Assembly (NCBI RefSeq): GCF_000332995.1 | Contig: NZ_BANS01000025.1 | Location: forward strand, 46,182 to 110,181 | Source: Gordonia amicalis NBRC 100051 = JCM 11271 | GTDB taxonomy: Bacteria > Actinomycetota > Actinomycetes > Mycobacteriales > Mycobacteriaceae | DNA length: 64,000 bases | Direction: 5' to 3' | Part shown: positions 35,999-46,841 of the stretch, piece by piece | Layout of the letters: every line of letters starts with the position of its first letter | Position numbering within the stretch: the first letter of the stretch is position 1 | Notes under the pieces: generated by a model | What the model saw: the letters and a program-made list of their open reading frames with translations, nothing else | The model's database searches: none | Told to the model about the DNA's origin: nothing | Position numbers and translations under genes: made by a program

Positions 35999-36763
35999 TC
36001 AGCCCGCCGTTGCTTTGAGTCCGACGGCGGTGACGACGACGTTGACGACGAACAGTGCCATGAACGAGTACACGACGGTCTCGTTGACGGCATCGCCGAC
36101 ACCCTTCGCGCCTCCCTTGACGTTGAGTCCCTGGTAACAGCCGACCATGCCGGCGAAGAGGCCGAACAAGGCGGCCTTGACCATGGAGATCATCAGCTCG
36201 CCAAAGCCGGTGAGCAGGGTCAGATTGGCCACGAAGGCGCCCGGGTTCACGTCCTGGAGGTATACGGAGAAGACGAAACCGCCACCGATGCCAATGGTGC
36301 AGACCAGGCTGTTCAGCAGGAGGGCGACGCCCGTCGACGCCACGATGCGCGGGACGACGAGACGGTGGATCGGGTTGATGCCGAGCACCTTCATCGCGTC
36401 GATCTCTTCGCGGATGGTGCGGGCGCCGAGGTCGGCGCAGATGGCCGTGGCACCCGCACCTGCGACGATCAGCACGGTGACGATCGGGCCGATCTGGGTG
36501 ATGGTGCCCAGGGCCGCGCCCGCACCGGACAGATCCTGCGCACCGATCTCGCGCAGCAGGATGTTCAAGGTGAAGCTCACGAGCACCGTGAACGGGATTG
36601 CGACGAGCAAGGTCGGCACCATCGACACCCGGGCGATGGCCCACGACTGTTCGACTGTCTCCCGCCACTGGAACGGACGACGGAAGAGCTCACGCGCCGA
36701 ATCGACGCCGAGCGCGACGAAATCCCCGATCCCCCCGAGGGGTGTTGCCAGTTTGTTCAGCAC
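35999..36763 (-). CDS. yrbE4A: YrbE4A permease of the Mce4 transporter
   Basis: The 254-residue MlaE-family permease has the conserved loop GARTIREEIDAMKVLGINP and about six membrane segments. Start is GTG at 36763 behind a G-rich site. It lies 63 nt after hsd4A in the same direction, so transcription probably begins at the KstR-controlled promoter near 37750. Confidence 0.95.
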   Translation of the reverse strand: MLNKLATPLGGIGDFVALGVDSARELFRRPFQWRETVEQSWAIARVSMVPTLLVAIPFTVLVSFTLNILLREIGAQDLSGAGAALGTITQIGPIVTVLIVAGAGATAICADLGARTIREEIDAMKVLGINPIHRLVVPRIVASTGVALLLNSLVCTIGIGGGFVFSVYLQDVNPGAFVANLTLLTGFGELMISMVKAALFGLFAGMVGCYQGLNVKGGAKGVGDAVNETVVYSFMALFVVNVVVTAVGLKATAG

Positions 36764-36826
36764 CAGCGGACCCCCTTCACCCTCGCACCATCGCGAAACC
36801 TATCACGCAGAATCCCGGCGATTAAG

Positions 36827-37717
36827 TCAGTTGACCAGAGCGCTTGCCGAGAACGTACGTCCCGGATCTCGGTCGGCGAAGTAGCCGGTGAGAGTCTTGG
36901 CCAGGTCCTCCGAGTCCCACGCATCGCCGTCGGCGGTGAACACCTCGTCGATCGTGGGTGCCGCCATGAGGGTGACCTTGGGGCCGTATACGACGAACAC
37001 CTGTCCGGTGACGCCGTCGGCTTCGGGGCCGGCGAGGTAGGTCACGAGACGGACCACATGTGCTGGATCGAGCGGATCCACGCCATCGCTGGGCGCCTCT
37101 CCGAAGACGTCCGCGGTCATCGCGGTCCGCGCGCGCGGGCAGATGGCGTTGGCGCGAACGCCGTAACGCTTGAGTGCACGCGACGCGGACAGCGTGAGCG
37201 CGGTGATGCCGGCCTTGGCGGCACCGTAGTTGGCCTGCCCCTCGGGACCGAGTAGACCGGCCTCCGAAGAGGTGTTGATGATCCGGCCGTAGACCGGACC
37301 ACCAGCAGCCTTCGACGCCGCACGCCAGTGCGACGCCGCATTGCGATTGAGCAGGAAGTGGCCGCGCAGGTGCACGCGGATGACCAGGTCCCACTCGTCG
37401 TCGGTCATGTTGAACAGCATCTTGTCGCGAACCACGCCCGCGTTGTTCACGACGATGTCGAGCGAACCGAGCTGCTCGGTCGCCGCGGTCATGATGGCAG
37501 TCGCGGTGGACGAGTCGCTGATGTCGCCGGGCACGGCGATCGCTCGACCACCGGTCGCGGTGATCGTGTCGATGACATCGCTCGAATCGAGCGCTGCCGG
37601 AAGGTCGTTCACGACGACCGCGGCCCCTTCTGCGGCGAGACCGATGGCCTCCGCCCGACCGAGACCTGCACCTGCACCGGTGACGACCGCGACGCGACCG
37701 TCCAACGAGTAACCCAC
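36827..37717 (-). CDS. hsd4A: Short-chain dehydrogenase, Hsd4A-like (17-beta-hydroxysteroid / beta-hydroxyacyl-CoA dehydrogenase)
   Basis: The 296-residue SDR has the NAD loop TGAGAGLGRAEA (near residue 12), NNAG, the catalytic Ser in NTSSEAG and Tyr-Lys in YGAAK. Position and sequence match Rv3502c, which oxidises the side-chain beta-hydroxyacyl-CoA and 17-hydroxysteroids. The GTG at 37717 has an AGGAGG site 7 nt upstream. The KstR box lies 24 nt upstream of the start. Confidence 0.88.
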   Translation of the reverse strand: MGYSLDGRVAVVTGAGAGLGRAEAIGLAAEGAAVVVNDLPAALDSSDVIDTITATGGRAIAVPGDISDSSTATAIMTAATEQLGSLDIVVNNAGVVRDKMLFNMTDDEWDLVIRVHLRGHFLLNRNAASHWRAASKAAGGPVYGRIINTSSEAGLLGPEGQANYGAAKAGITALTLSASRALKRYGVRANAICPRARTAMTADVFGEAPSDGVDPLDPAHVVRLVTYLAGPEADGVTGQVFVVYGPKVTLMAAPTIDEVFTADGDAWDSEDLAKTLTGYFADRDPGRTFSASALVN

Positions 37718-37740
37718 CCGACATCCTCCTGAGCTGAAAC

Positions 37741-37754
37741 TAGAACCTGTTCTA
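37741..37754 (-). promoter_or_regulatory. KstR operator, hsd4A-mce4 operon
   Basis: TAGAACCTGTTCTA matches the KstR consensus at every fixed position and is flanked by A-rich sequence. It lies in the gap between fdxD and hsd4A. Confidence 0.85.
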
Positions 37755-37799
37755 GCAGGATTCCCGATCAGATGGAACCGAGCGGGAGTTCCAGCTCTG

Positions 37800-37994
37800 T
37801 CAGTCCTCGACGACCGAGAGTGCGGACTTCGGGCAGTTGGCCGCCACCTGCCGCAGTTCCTCGACGCGGTCCGCGGGGATCTCCTCTTGGAGAATGACCA
37901 GGTAATCGTCATCATCCGGGTCGAAGAAGTCCGGTGCCATCCCCACACAGATGGCGTTGGACTCGCACAGGTCGAAATCTGCCTTGATACGCAT
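37800..37994 (-). CDS. fdxD: Small ferredoxin FdxD-like
   Basis: The 64-residue acidic ferredoxin has cluster ligands Cys10, Cys16 and Cys54 (the last followed by Pro). The middle position of the usual CxxCxxC motif is Asn13, so a [3Fe-4S] cluster is expected. Such ferredoxins pass electrons to P450s or acyl-CoA dehydrogenase-like enzymes; this one matches Rv3503c. It diverges from fadE26 across a KstR box. Confidence 0.9.
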   Translation of the reverse strand: MRIKADFDLCESNAICVGMAPDFFDPDDDDYLVILQEEIPADRVEELRQVAANCPKSALSVVED

Positions 37995-38048
37995 CAGAAC
38001 CTCCTCCTCACCGGCTCGTCGCCTGTTGACGGGGCTGCCAGAACAGGT

Positions 38049-38062
38049 TAGAACGTGTTTCA
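38049..38062. promoter_or_regulatory. KstR operator between fdxD and fadE26
   Basis: TAGAACGTGTTTCA fits the consensus. An overlapping half-matching unit (GAACAGGTT) lies immediately to the left, so two repressor dimers could sit side by side. Confidence 0.85.
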
Positions 38063-38138
38063 GAAACTAGACGAGCCTTCCCCCATAACTTGACCACAAG
38101 CGGGGTTCGGACGCTAGCCACCCACCCATGGAGTTTCG

Positions 38139-39341
<1,203 letters not shown>

Positions 39342-39368
39342 CGACTCACTCGAAAGAGGCACTCCACC

Positions 39369-40490
39369 ATGGATTTCTCCCTTCCCGAATCCGGTGACGA
39401 CGTCAGTGGCCTTGCCCGTGACATCGCCACCGCCGTCAGCACGCCCGAACGCGTCGCCGAACTCGAATCCGCACGCGCACCGATCGACGCCGAACTCTGG
39501 CGGCAACTCGGCAATGCGGGCCTGCTGGGGCTCGAGTTGACATCGGAGGACGCGGGCGATGCCGGCGGCGATCTCGGCGTCATCGAGAACGCACTCATCG
39601 CAACCGAACTCGGCCGGACTCTCGCGCGGGTGCCGTTCGGATCGCATGCGATCGCCGCACTGCCGGTCATCGCCGCGCACGGGTCGACGGCTCTTCGTGA
39701 GCAGGTGTTGGCTTCGGGGGCCTCTGGTGGTCTCGTCGTCTCGGTGGCCGTCGAGGAGGACCTGGGCTCGCCCACCGACTCCCCCACCACCTCCCTCTCG
39801 TCCGACGGTTCGCGACTGTCCGGCGTCAAGGTCAACGTGCCCTATGCCGAGGCCGCTGATCTGCTGCTGGTCGACGCGGTCGGGCCCGACGGCGTCGTGG
39901 TGGTCGCCGTGCGCACCGACTCGACCGGGGTCCGGGTCACGGCCGCGCCGTCGACCGGACTGATACCGACCGCGCAGGTCGAGTTCGACGACGTGCCGGT
40001 GGATCCCGACGCCGTGCTCGAGGGTTCCGGCGTGGCGGACGCCCTGTGGGCACGGGTGACGCTGGCCTGTTGCGCCGAACAGTCGGGTGTCGTGCAACGC
40101 GCGCTCGAGCTGACCGCCGAATATGCCCGTGAGCGTGAGCAGTTCGGCCGGGCGATCGGCTCTTTCCAAGCCGTCGCCCAGCGTCTCGCCGACGGTTACA
40201 TCGACGCTCAGGGTCTCGCGCTGACGGCCACCCAGGCCGCTTGGCTGCTGGCGAACTCGGACAACGCCACCGAGGTGCACAACGCGATCGCGACTGCCAA
40301 GTTCTGGGCCGCGGAGGCCGGGCATCGGGTAGCGCACACCACGGTCCACGTGCACGGTGGCGTCGGCCTCGACACCAGCCATCCGGTTCATCGATACTTC
40401 CTGCGCGCCAAGCACAACGAGTTCGCCTACGGATCGGCGACGGCGTCGGTACGCGCGATCGGCGCCGAGTTGGCCGCCACCCCGGCGTGA
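39369..40490 (+). CDS. fadE27: Steroid acyl-CoA dehydrogenase subunit FadE27 (ChsE5)
   Basis: The 373-residue subunit (same length as Rv3505) carries flavin-contacting blocks AEQSGVVQRALELTAEYAREREQFG and the HVHGGVGLDTSHPVHRYFLRAKH end. In this heteromeric class one subunit supplies the catalytic base and both share the FAD. It has an AAAGAGG-type site and overlaps fadD17 by 4 nt. Confidence 0.92.
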   Translation: MDFSLPESGDDVSGLARDIATAVSTPERVAELESARAPIDAELWRQLGNAGLLGLELTSEDAGDAGGDLGVIENALIATELGRTLARVPFGSHAIAALPVIAAHGSTALREQVLASGASGGLVVSVAVEEDLGSPTDSPTTSLSSDGSRLSGVKVNVPYAEAADLLLVDAVGPDGVVVVAVRTDSTGVRVTAAPSTGLIPTAQVEFDDVPVDPDAVLEGSGVADALWARVTLACCAEQSGVVQRALELTAEYAREREQFGRAIGSFQAVAQRLADGYIDAQGLALTATQAAWLLANSDNATEVHNAIATAKFWAAEAGHRVAHTTVHVHGGVGLDTSHPVHRYFLRAKHNEFAYGSATASVRAIGAELAATPA

Positions 40491-42025
40491 GCGCGCCGGG
40501 CCGGGTGTCGACGGGGTCGGTGGTGTCGACGGTCGGCGACCTGCTCGCCCCCTTGAGCGAGGTCACCGACCGCGGTGTGTACTTCGAGGAGGAGTTCACC
40601 TCGTGGGCACGCCATCTGGAGGGCGCTGCGGTCCGGGCGGACGTCCTGCTCGAGTGGTTGTCACCCGACCGGCCACCCCATGTCGGTGTACTACTCACCA
40701 ACACACCGGAGTTCAGCGCCCTGTTCGCGGCCGCGGCGCGGCACGGCTTCGTCCTCGTCGGACTCAACACCACTCGACGCGGCGCCGCGCTCGCCGCCGA
40801 CGTCGCGCGCGCCGACTGCCAGATCGTGCTGTGTGGCAGCGATACCCGCGACCTGCTTGCCGGCGTCGACCTCGGTGACGTCCGCGTCGTCGACGTCGAT
40901 GGTCCGGAGTGGTCGTCGGCGATCGAATCGGGTGCCGCGGCACCGCTGGTCGAAGCGACGCCCGACGACCTGCTGATGCTGATCTTCACGTCGGGAACCA
41001 CCGGCGATCCGAAGGCTGTGCGCTGCACGCATCGGACCTTCGCGGTCAGCGGACCGATGCTCGCGGAACGGTTCGGAATCGGTGCCGACGATGTCATCCA
41101 TCTGTCGATGCCGATGTTCCACTCGAACGCGATGATCGCGGGATGGAGCGTGGCCGTCGCGGGTGGTGCGTCGATCGCGGTGCGTCGCAGCTTCTCCGCA
41201 CGCGGCTTCGTCGCCGACCTCCACCGCTACGGCGTGACCTACGCCAACTACGTCGGAAAGCCGCTCAACTACATCCTCGCCACCGACCCACATCCCGACG
41301 ACGCGTCGAGTTCATTGCGCATCATGTACGGCAACGAGGCGTCGGCGGTGGATCGGCAACGCTTCGCCGTCCGCTTCGGCTGCCGCGTCGTCGACGGATT
41401 CGGGTCCACCGAGGGCGGTGTCGCGATCACCCGGACCCCGGACACCCCGCACGATGCGCTGGGTCCGCTTCGTGCACCGACCGCCGTCGTCGACGTCGAG
41501 ACCGGTGAACCCGCACCGCCCGGCGTAATCGGTGAGATCGTGAACTCCTCGGGGCCGGGGTTGTTCGCCGGCTACCACAACGACCCCGACGCGACGGCCG
41601 AACGCATGCGCGGCGGCGTCTACCACACCGGCGATCTCGCCTGGGTGGACGACGACGGCTACCTGCACTTCGCCGGCCGCCTCGGCGACTGGTTGCGCGT
41701 CGACGGGGAGAACCTCGGCACCGGACCCATCGAACGAATCCTGCTGCGGCATCCCGCGATCCGACAGGTCGCGGTGCACGGGATACCGGTGGAGATCGGG
41801 GACGAGATCGAGGCGGTGATCGTCGCGGACGGTGACCTGGACCCCGAGGACTTCGCCGACTTCCTCTCGGCGCAGAACGATCTCGGCCCGAAGCAATGGC
41901 CACACCGGGTGCGGATCGTCGACTCGCTTCCCGAGACCGCCACGTTCAAGACGGTGAAGCGCCTACTGGCATCCGATCCCGGCCCGCCCACCTGGCGACG
42001 TGAGGGTCGAACCTACCGCTCCTGA
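40487..42025 (+). CDS. fadD17: Steroid side-chain acyl-CoA synthetase FadD17-like
   Basis: The 512-residue AMP-forming ligase has the ATP loop FTSGTTGDPKAV, the DGFGSTEGG motif, YHTGDLAW and hinge GRLGDWLRVDGEN. Position after fadE26-fadE27 matches Rv3506, which activates steroid side-chain acids. GTG 40487 overlaps the fadE27 stop (GTGA), so the longer frame upstream is a shadow. It ends at a strong bidirectional terminator. Confidence 0.9.
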   Translation: MSAPGRVSTGSVVSTVGDLLAPLSEVTDRGVYFEEEFTSWARHLEGAAVRADVLLEWLSPDRPPHVGVLLTNTPEFSALFAAAARHGFVLVGLNTTRRGAALAADVARADCQIVLCGSDTRDLLAGVDLGDVRVVDVDGPEWSSAIESGAAAPLVEATPDDLLMLIFTSGTTGDPKAVRCTHRTFAVSGPMLAERFGIGADDVIHLSMPMFHSNAMIAGWSVAVAGGASIAVRRSFSARGFVADLHRYGVTYANYVGKPLNYILATDPHPDDASSSLRIMYGNEASAVDRQRFAVRFGCRVVDGFGSTEGGVAITRTPDTPHDALGPLRAPTAVVDVETGEPAPPGVIGEIVNSSGPGLFAGYHNDPDATAERMRGGVYHTGDLAWVDDDGYLHFAGRLGDWLRVDGENLGTGPIERILLRHPAIRQVAVHGIPVEIGDEIEAVIVADGDLDPEDFADFLSAQNDLGPKQWPHRVRIVDSLPETATFKTVKRLLASDPGPPTWRREGRTYRS

Positions 42026-42030
42026 CGCAG

Positions 42031-42092
42031 ACCCACCCCTTTTCGGCGTTTCCACCACCCGCGCGTGCTGGGTTTGCCGAAAAGGGGTGGGT
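42031..42092. terminator. Bidirectional terminator, 17-bp perfect inverted repeat
   Basis: ACCCACCCCTTTTCGGC and its exact complement GCCGAAAAGGGGTGGGT flank a 28-nt loop. The element fills the gap between convergent fadD17 and the monooxygenase gene. Confidence 0.85.
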
Positions 42093-42102
42093 GCGGGGCG
42101 GG

Positions 42103-43242
42103 TCAGCCGCCCAGCGTCTTGTTCATCCGCCCGACGGCCTCTTCGTACTCACTCACGAGATCCGCGATGAGGCCGGCGACCGGGGTGATCGCGTTGCAGC
42201 GTCCGACGATCTGACCCGCGGGCATCGCGACGACGTCGGGATCGTCGGCCGCCGAGATGCGCGCGTGCGCCTCGGCGACGAGGAGGTTCTGCAGCGGCAT
42301 CGGCAGCGGTTCGGGAGCGTTCTCGGCGTCCCAGGCGTCGGTCCACGCCGTCTTCAGCAGACGCGCGGGCTTGCCCGAGTAGATACGACGACGCACCGTG
42401 TCGCGCGACGTCGCCTTGAGCAGCGCCTGCTGTACCGTCGACGGCTTGTCCGAGCCCTCGGGCACACCGAGTTTGTATTCGGCGGCGGTCAGCCAGTACG
42501 TACCCATCCACACGCCCTGCGCACCGAGCGCGATGGCCGCGGCGATCTGGCGACCGCTACCCACACCGCCGGCCGCGAGCACCGGCGCGGAGTCGCCGAC
42601 CGCGTCGACGAGTTCGGGCCACAGGATCATCGAGGTGACCTCGCCGGTGTGGCCGCCCCCCTCGTAGCCCTGGGCGATGACGATGTCGACGCCGGCCTCG
42701 ACATGGTGCAGCGCATGGTCTTTCGCGCCCGCGAGGGCGGCGACCAGCACCCCGTTGTCGTGCGCGGTCTGGATGACATCCGACGGCGGCGATCCGAGCG
42801 CGTTGGCGATGAGTTTGATCTGCCCGTACTTACGACGATGCTCCATCGCGACGTCGACATGCGAGCGGGCCACCGAGTGCAGCCAGCCCAGCACACCCGC
42901 ATTCACGCGATCACCACCCGGCAACGGCGGGACACCGAGATCGTCGAGCGTGCGCTCCACGAACGCCCGATGCTCCGGCGGGATCATCGAATCCAGGTCG
43001 ACCTTGGACCCCTCGGTCGGGATCTTGGCCGGCATCACCACGTCGACGCCGAACGGCTTGCCGTCGGTGTTCTCGTGCATCCACTCGAGGACCTCGTCGA
43101 GTTCCTCGGCCTCGTTGAACCGCACACATCCGAGCACACCCAATCCGCCGGCACGGCTGATCGCCGCCGCGACATCCTGGCTCGGGGTGAACCCGAAGAT
43201 CGGGTACTCGATGCCGAACCTGTCGGCCAGTTCTGTACGCAT
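42103..43242 (-). CDS. Nitronate monooxygenase-like FMN oxidoreductase
   Basis: This TIM-barrel flavoprotein (379 residues) has GGLGVLG, the FMN-phosphate motif GVGSGRQIAAAIALGAQGVWMGT and QGYEGGGHTGEV, all typical of the nitronate monooxygenase/2-nitropropane dioxygenase family. Members oxidise nitronates or act as enoyl reductases; a role in sterol breakdown is inferred from the neighbours. The ATG at 43242 is preferred over the GTG three codons earlier. It probably shares the fadD19 promoter, 50 nt downstream of that gene. Confidence 0.85.
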   Translation of the reverse strand: MRTELADRFGIEYPIFGFTPSQDVAAAISRAGGLGVLGCVRFNEAEELDEVLEWMHENTDGKPFGVDVVMPAKIPTEGSKVDLDSMIPPEHRAFVERTLDDLGVPPLPGGDRVNAGVLGWLHSVARSHVDVAMEHRRKYGQIKLIANALGSPPSDVIQTAHDNGVLVAALAGAKDHALHHVEAGVDIVIAQGYEGGGHTGEVTSMILWPELVDAVGDSAPVLAAGGVGSGRQIAAAIALGAQGVWMGTYWLTAAEYKLGVPEGSDKPSTVQQALLKATSRDTVRRRIYSGKPARLLKTAWTDAWDAENAPEPLPMPLQNLLVAEAHARISAADDPDVVAMPAGQIVGRCNAITPVAGLIADLVSEYEEAVGRMNKTLGG

Positions 43243-43292
43243 TGCTCTCACTCGTTTCCGGCGCTCTACAGCGCCTTGTCACATTTCCGGCG

Positions 43293-44918
43293 CTACAGCG
43301 CTTCGTCGGCGGGACGCTCGGCGGTGACCGCCGCCCCCCAGCGATAGTCGGGTTTACCTGCGGGCGAACGCTTGATCTCGTCGACGAACCAGACGCTGCG
43401 CGGGCATTTGTAGCCCGCGAGCTCCTTGCGCACGACGTCGTTGAGACTCTCCAGCGAGGGACGTGCCCCGTCACGGGCGGCGATCACCGCGGCGACGCGC
43501 TGACCCCAGCGGTCGTCGGCGACTCCCACCACAACGGTGTCGAACACATCGGGATGGGCCTTGAGCGCACCCTCGACCTCCTCGGGGAAGACTTTCTCCC
43601 CGCCGGTGTTGATGGACACCGATCCGCGGCCGAGCATGGTGATGCTGCCGTCGGCCTCGAGCACCGCGTGGTCGCCCGGCAGCGAGTAGCGCACGCCGTC
43701 GAAGACCTTGAACGTCTTCGCCGACTTCTCCGGGTCGTTGTGATAGCGCAGCGGCACATGGCCCGACCGTGCGAGCACCCCGATCTCGCCGCTGCCCGGT
43801 TCCACCGGCGTACCGTCCTCACGGAGGACGTGGGTCTCGCTGTCGGCGTTCACGCGTGGGCCCCCGGTGTGCGGTGTGCCCTTCGCGACGATGCCCAGAC
43901 CACCGAAACCGGTCTCCGACGAGCCGATCGCGTCGACGATGACGGCGTTCGGGAAGCGTTCCAGGAACTGCTCTTTCACGCTCGGCGAGAACAAGCAGGC
44001 CGACGAGGCGATCGAGACGACGCTCGACAGGTCGTACTCCCTGCCCTGCCCGAGGGCCTCGACCATCGGGCGCCCCATGGCATCACCGGTGATGAACACG
44101 ACGTTGACCTTGTGGCGCTCGACGATCTCCCAGGCCGTCGGACCGCTGAACTCGGGGTACACCACGGCTTTTCCGCCGGCGAACAGTGACTGGAAGATCG
44201 CCCACTGGGAGCCGCCGTGGATGAACGGCGGGATCGGGTAGCGCACGAGCTGTCCACCGTCGACTCCGGTCTTCGCGAGGTGCCACTCGTCGGGCACGGG
44301 TTCGCTGGTGTACCAGTCGATTCCGCCGCCGAGGACGCGCCACACATCCTCCTGGCGCCACACGACGCCCTTGGGTTTGCCGGTCGTGCCGCCGGTGTAG
44401 AGCATGTACAGGTCGTCGTTGGAGCGGTCCTCGAAGTCGCGTTCCGACGGCGCCCCGGCGATGGCCTCCTCATACCGGATCGCGTCGTCGTGGCCCTCGC
44501 AGCACAGGTCTTCCGACGTCCCGTCCTCGATCACGATGCGGTGCTCGATCGCCGGCGATTTCGGTAACGTGTTGCACACCCGTTGCGAGTACCGTCGCTC
44601 GTGGATCAGGAGCTTCATCCCGGAGTCGGTGAAGATGTGCTCGAGCTCGGCCTCGACGTAGCGGTAGTTGACGTTCACCATGACCGCTCGCGCCTTGAAG
44701 ACGGCGATCATCGACTCGACCGACTCGAGGGTGTTTCTGCTGTACAGACCCACCCGGTCGCCGGGCTGCACGCCCAGTTCGCGGAGCTTGTGCGCGAGCG
44801 CGTTGGAGCGCGCCTCGAGTTCGGCATAGGTCCGGCCGCGATCGCCGGATTCCAGGGCGACGCGCTCCGGAACCAGGTCGACGGCATGCTCGATGAGGTC
44901 GGCAATCGTATAGGCCAT
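43293..44918 (-). CDS. fadD19: Steroid-CoA ligase FadD19
   Basis: The 541-residue AMP-forming ligase has [38 protein letters not shown] and [18 protein letters not shown], closely matching Rv3515c. FadD19 activates the C26 acid of the sterol side chain and is needed for C24-branched sterols in Rhodococcus. The ATG at 44918 is 6 nt from TAATTT, so the mRNA should be leaderless, and the KstR box covers this promoter. Confidence 0.93.
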   Translation of the reverse strand: MAYTIADLIEHAVDLVPERVALESGDRGRTYAELEARSNALAHKLRELGVQPGDRVGLYSRNTLESVESMIAVFKARAVMVNVNYRYVEAELEHIFTDSGMKLLIHERRYSQRVCNTLPKSPAIEHRIVIEDGTSEDLCCEGHDDAIRYEEAIAGAPSERDFEDRSNDDLYMLYTGGTTGKPKGVVWRQEDVWRVLGGGIDWYTSEPVPDEWHLAKTGVDGGQLVRYPIPPFIHGGSQWAIFQSLFAGGKAVVYPEFSGPTAWEIVERHKVNVVFITGDAMGRPMVEALGQGREYDLSSVVSIASSACLFSPSVKEQFLERFPNAVIVDAIGSSETGFGGLGIVAKGTPHTGGPRVNADSETHVLREDGTPVEPGSGEIGVLARSGHVPLRYHNDPEKSAKTFKVFDGVRYSLPGDHAVLEADGSITMLGRGSVSINTGGEKVFPEEVEGALKAHPDVFDTVVVGVADDRWGQRVAAVIAARDGARPSLESLNDVVRKELAGYKCPRSVWFVDEIKRSPAGKPDYRWGAAVTAERPADEAL

Positions 44919-44924
44919 GGCTCA

Positions 44925-44942
44925 AAATTAGAACGTGTTATC
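44925..44942. promoter_or_regulatory. KstR operator overlapping the leaderless fadD19 promoter
   Basis: The KstR-like box TAGAACGTGTTATC (44929-44942, one mismatch) overlaps the minus-strand -10 hexamer TAATTT (44925-44930) that is 6 nt from the fadD19 ATG. It also lies upstream of echA19. Confidence 0.75.
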
Positions 44943-44980
44943 GTTCTGGGCAAGTGCGGAATATGACCCGGGAGACAGCG

Positions 44981-45802
44981 ATGACCACAGCCACCCCCAC
45001 CGAGTCCGTCACCGACAAGGCTCCCGAGTGCCTCGTCGAGAAGCGCGGACACATCCTCATCGTGACGATGAACCGTCCGGAGGCACGCAACGCGCTCTCC
45101 ACCGAGATGATGCGGATCATGACCGAGGCCTGGGACCAGGTCGATTCCGATCCCGACATCCGGGTCGCGATCCTCACCGGCGCGGGCGGTTACTTCTGTG
45201 CGGGCGCCGACCTCAAGAGCATGAACAAGCAGGCCCCTGGCGACACCGTCGACTCCGGCGCGTGGAACCCCGCATCGTTGCCTGCGCTGCTCAAGGGCCG
45301 TCGCCTGACCAAGCCGCTGATCGCCGCGGTCGAGGGCCCGGCCATCGCCGGCGGCACCGAGATCCTGCAGGGCACCGACATCCGAATCGCCGGCGAGAGC
45401 GCGAAGTTCGGCGTGTCCGAAGCACGGTGGGGTCTCTACCCGATGGGCGGCAGCGCCGTGCGCCTGGTCCGGCAGATCCCGTACACCGTCGCCTGTGACA
45501 TCCTCCTGACCGGCCGGCACATCACCGCGCGCGAGGCGCTCGAGTACGGCCTCATCGGGCATGTCGTCGACGACGGCAAGGCACTGGACAAAGCCCTGGA
45601 GCTGGCCAAGCAGATCGCCGCCAACGGACCACTCGCGGTCCAGGGCATCCTCAAGACCATCCGCGAGACCGAGGGCCTGCACGAGATGGATGCCTTCGAG
45701 GTCGACGCGAAGATCGGCGTCTCGGTCTTCAAGTCGAAGGACGCCAAGGTGGGTCCCCGTGCATTCGCCGAGAAGCGCACCCCGGAGTTCACCGGCGAGT
45801 GA
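44981..45802 (+). CDS. echA19: Enoyl-CoA hydratase EchA19
   Basis: The 273-residue crotonase matches Rv3516 along its length ([13 protein letters not shown] oxyanion loop, [33 protein letters not shown]). It hydrates enoyl-CoA esters of the sterol side chain. The ATG at 44981 has GGGAG upstream; GTG at 44954 is a less likely start. It is divergent from fadD19 across the KstR box. Confidence 0.93.
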   Translation: MTTATPTESVTDKAPECLVEKRGHILIVTMNRPEARNALSTEMMRIMTEAWDQVDSDPDIRVAILTGAGGYFCAGADLKSMNKQAPGDTVDSGAWNPASLPALLKGRRLTKPLIAAVEGPAIAGGTEILQGTDIRIAGESAKFGVSEARWGLYPMGGSAVRLVRQIPYTVACDILLTGRHITAREALEYGLIGHVVDDGKALDKALELAKQIAANGPLAVQGILKTIRETEGLHEMDAFEVDAKIGVSVFKSKDAKVGPRAFAEKRTPEFTGE

Positions 45803-45818
45803 GGACCACCGACCACCG

Positions 45819-46814
45819 GTGAGAATCCACACCGCACTCTTCGGTCCGCAGCAGGCGGCCGAACGCGCCCGGGCACTACGGGACGTCGGGATCGACGGAA
45901 TCTTCACCTTCGACGGCCCGCACGACGTCTTCAGCCCGCTGTTCGGCGCGGCCGGCGTCGACGACGTCGCGCTGATGACCAACGTCGCCATCGCGTTCCC
46001 GCGTAATCCGATCACGGTCGCCCATCAGGCCAACGACCTCCAGTTGCTCAGCGACGGCAGGTTCACCCTCGGACTCGGCACGCAGATCCGACCGCAGATC
46101 GAGAAGCGGTTCGGGGTGCCGTTCGAGCGGCCCGTCGACCGGATGGTCGAGTTCGTCTCCGCACTGCGCGCGATCTTCGACTGCTGGCAGAACGGCACCC
46201 GTCTGGATTTCGACGGCGAGTTCTATCGGCACCGCCTGATGACCCCGATGTTCAACCCGGGACCCAACCCACACGGCATGCCACCGATCTACGTCGGCGC
46301 CCTGGGACCCCGCCTCACCCGCGCCGTCGCCGAACATGCCGACGGCCTGCTCGTCATGCCGTTCACCACCGATCGATTCGTCCGCGAATCGATCCTGCCG
46401 CGCGTCGACGCCGGATTGGACGCGTCCGGACGTACCCGCGCGGACTTCGCGGTCGTCCCGGAGATCATCGTCGCCACCGGTCGCACCGAGGAGGAGTTCG
46501 ACACCTCGGTCGACGCGGCCCGCCGCCTCCTGTCGTTCTACGGGTCGACGCCCGCCTATCGACCGGTGCTGGAGATGCACGGGTACGGGGACCTCCAGAC
46601 CGAGCTGAACCTGCTGTCGAAGCAGGGGCGCTGGGCGGAGATGGCCGGTCTCGTCGACGACGAACTCCTCGAACTCATCGCCGCACACGGCAGTCCACGC
46701 GATGTGGCCGCGACGATCCGCGCACGGTCGCACGACATCGCCACGGATGTCGCGATCTACCAACCGTTCCCGCTCGCCGACGAGACGCTCGCGGAGATCA
46801 TCGACAGCCTCTGA
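45819..46814 (+). CDS. LLM-class F420-dependent oxidoreductase (TIGR03617-like)
   Basis: The 331-residue barrel protein has luciferase-like monooxygenase features (TFDGPHDVFSPL, NVAIAFPRNPITVAHQAND, LGLGTQIRPQIEKRFG). Such enzymes usually use the deazaflavin F420. The GTG at 45819 lies 16 nt after echA19, so it is probably co-transcribed with it. Substrate unknown; sterol-derived by context. Confidence 0.85.
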   Translation: MRIHTALFGPQQAAERARALRDVGIDGIFTFDGPHDVFSPLFGAAGVDDVALMTNVAIAFPRNPITVAHQANDLQLLSDGRFTLGLGTQIRPQIEKRFGVPFERPVDRMVEFVSALRAIFDCWQNGTRLDFDGEFYRHRLMTPMFNPGPNPHGMPPIYVGALGPRLTRAVAEHADGLLVMPFTTDRFVRESILPRVDAGLDASGRTRADFAVVPEIIVATGRTEEEFDTSVDAARRLLSFYGSTPAYRPVLEMHGYGDLQTELNLLSKQGRWAEMAGLVDDELLELIAAHGSPRDVAATIRARSHDIATDVAIYQPFPLADETLAEIIDSL

Positions 46815-46841
46815 CCACTTGCTGCCTGAGCGATGAGGCGA

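Noticed and set aside
33104..37255. A 1383-codon open frame on the plus strand opposite the mce4 operon
   Set aside because: It is antisense to eight well-supported genes with clear families. Long opposite-strand frames are normal in GC-rich genomes, and its residues are rich in Arg, Asp and Gly without any motif.
42031..42092. Insertion sequence inverted repeats
   Set aside because: The arms are only 28 nt apart, in a convergent gap, with no coding capacity between them, so a terminator is the simple explanation.
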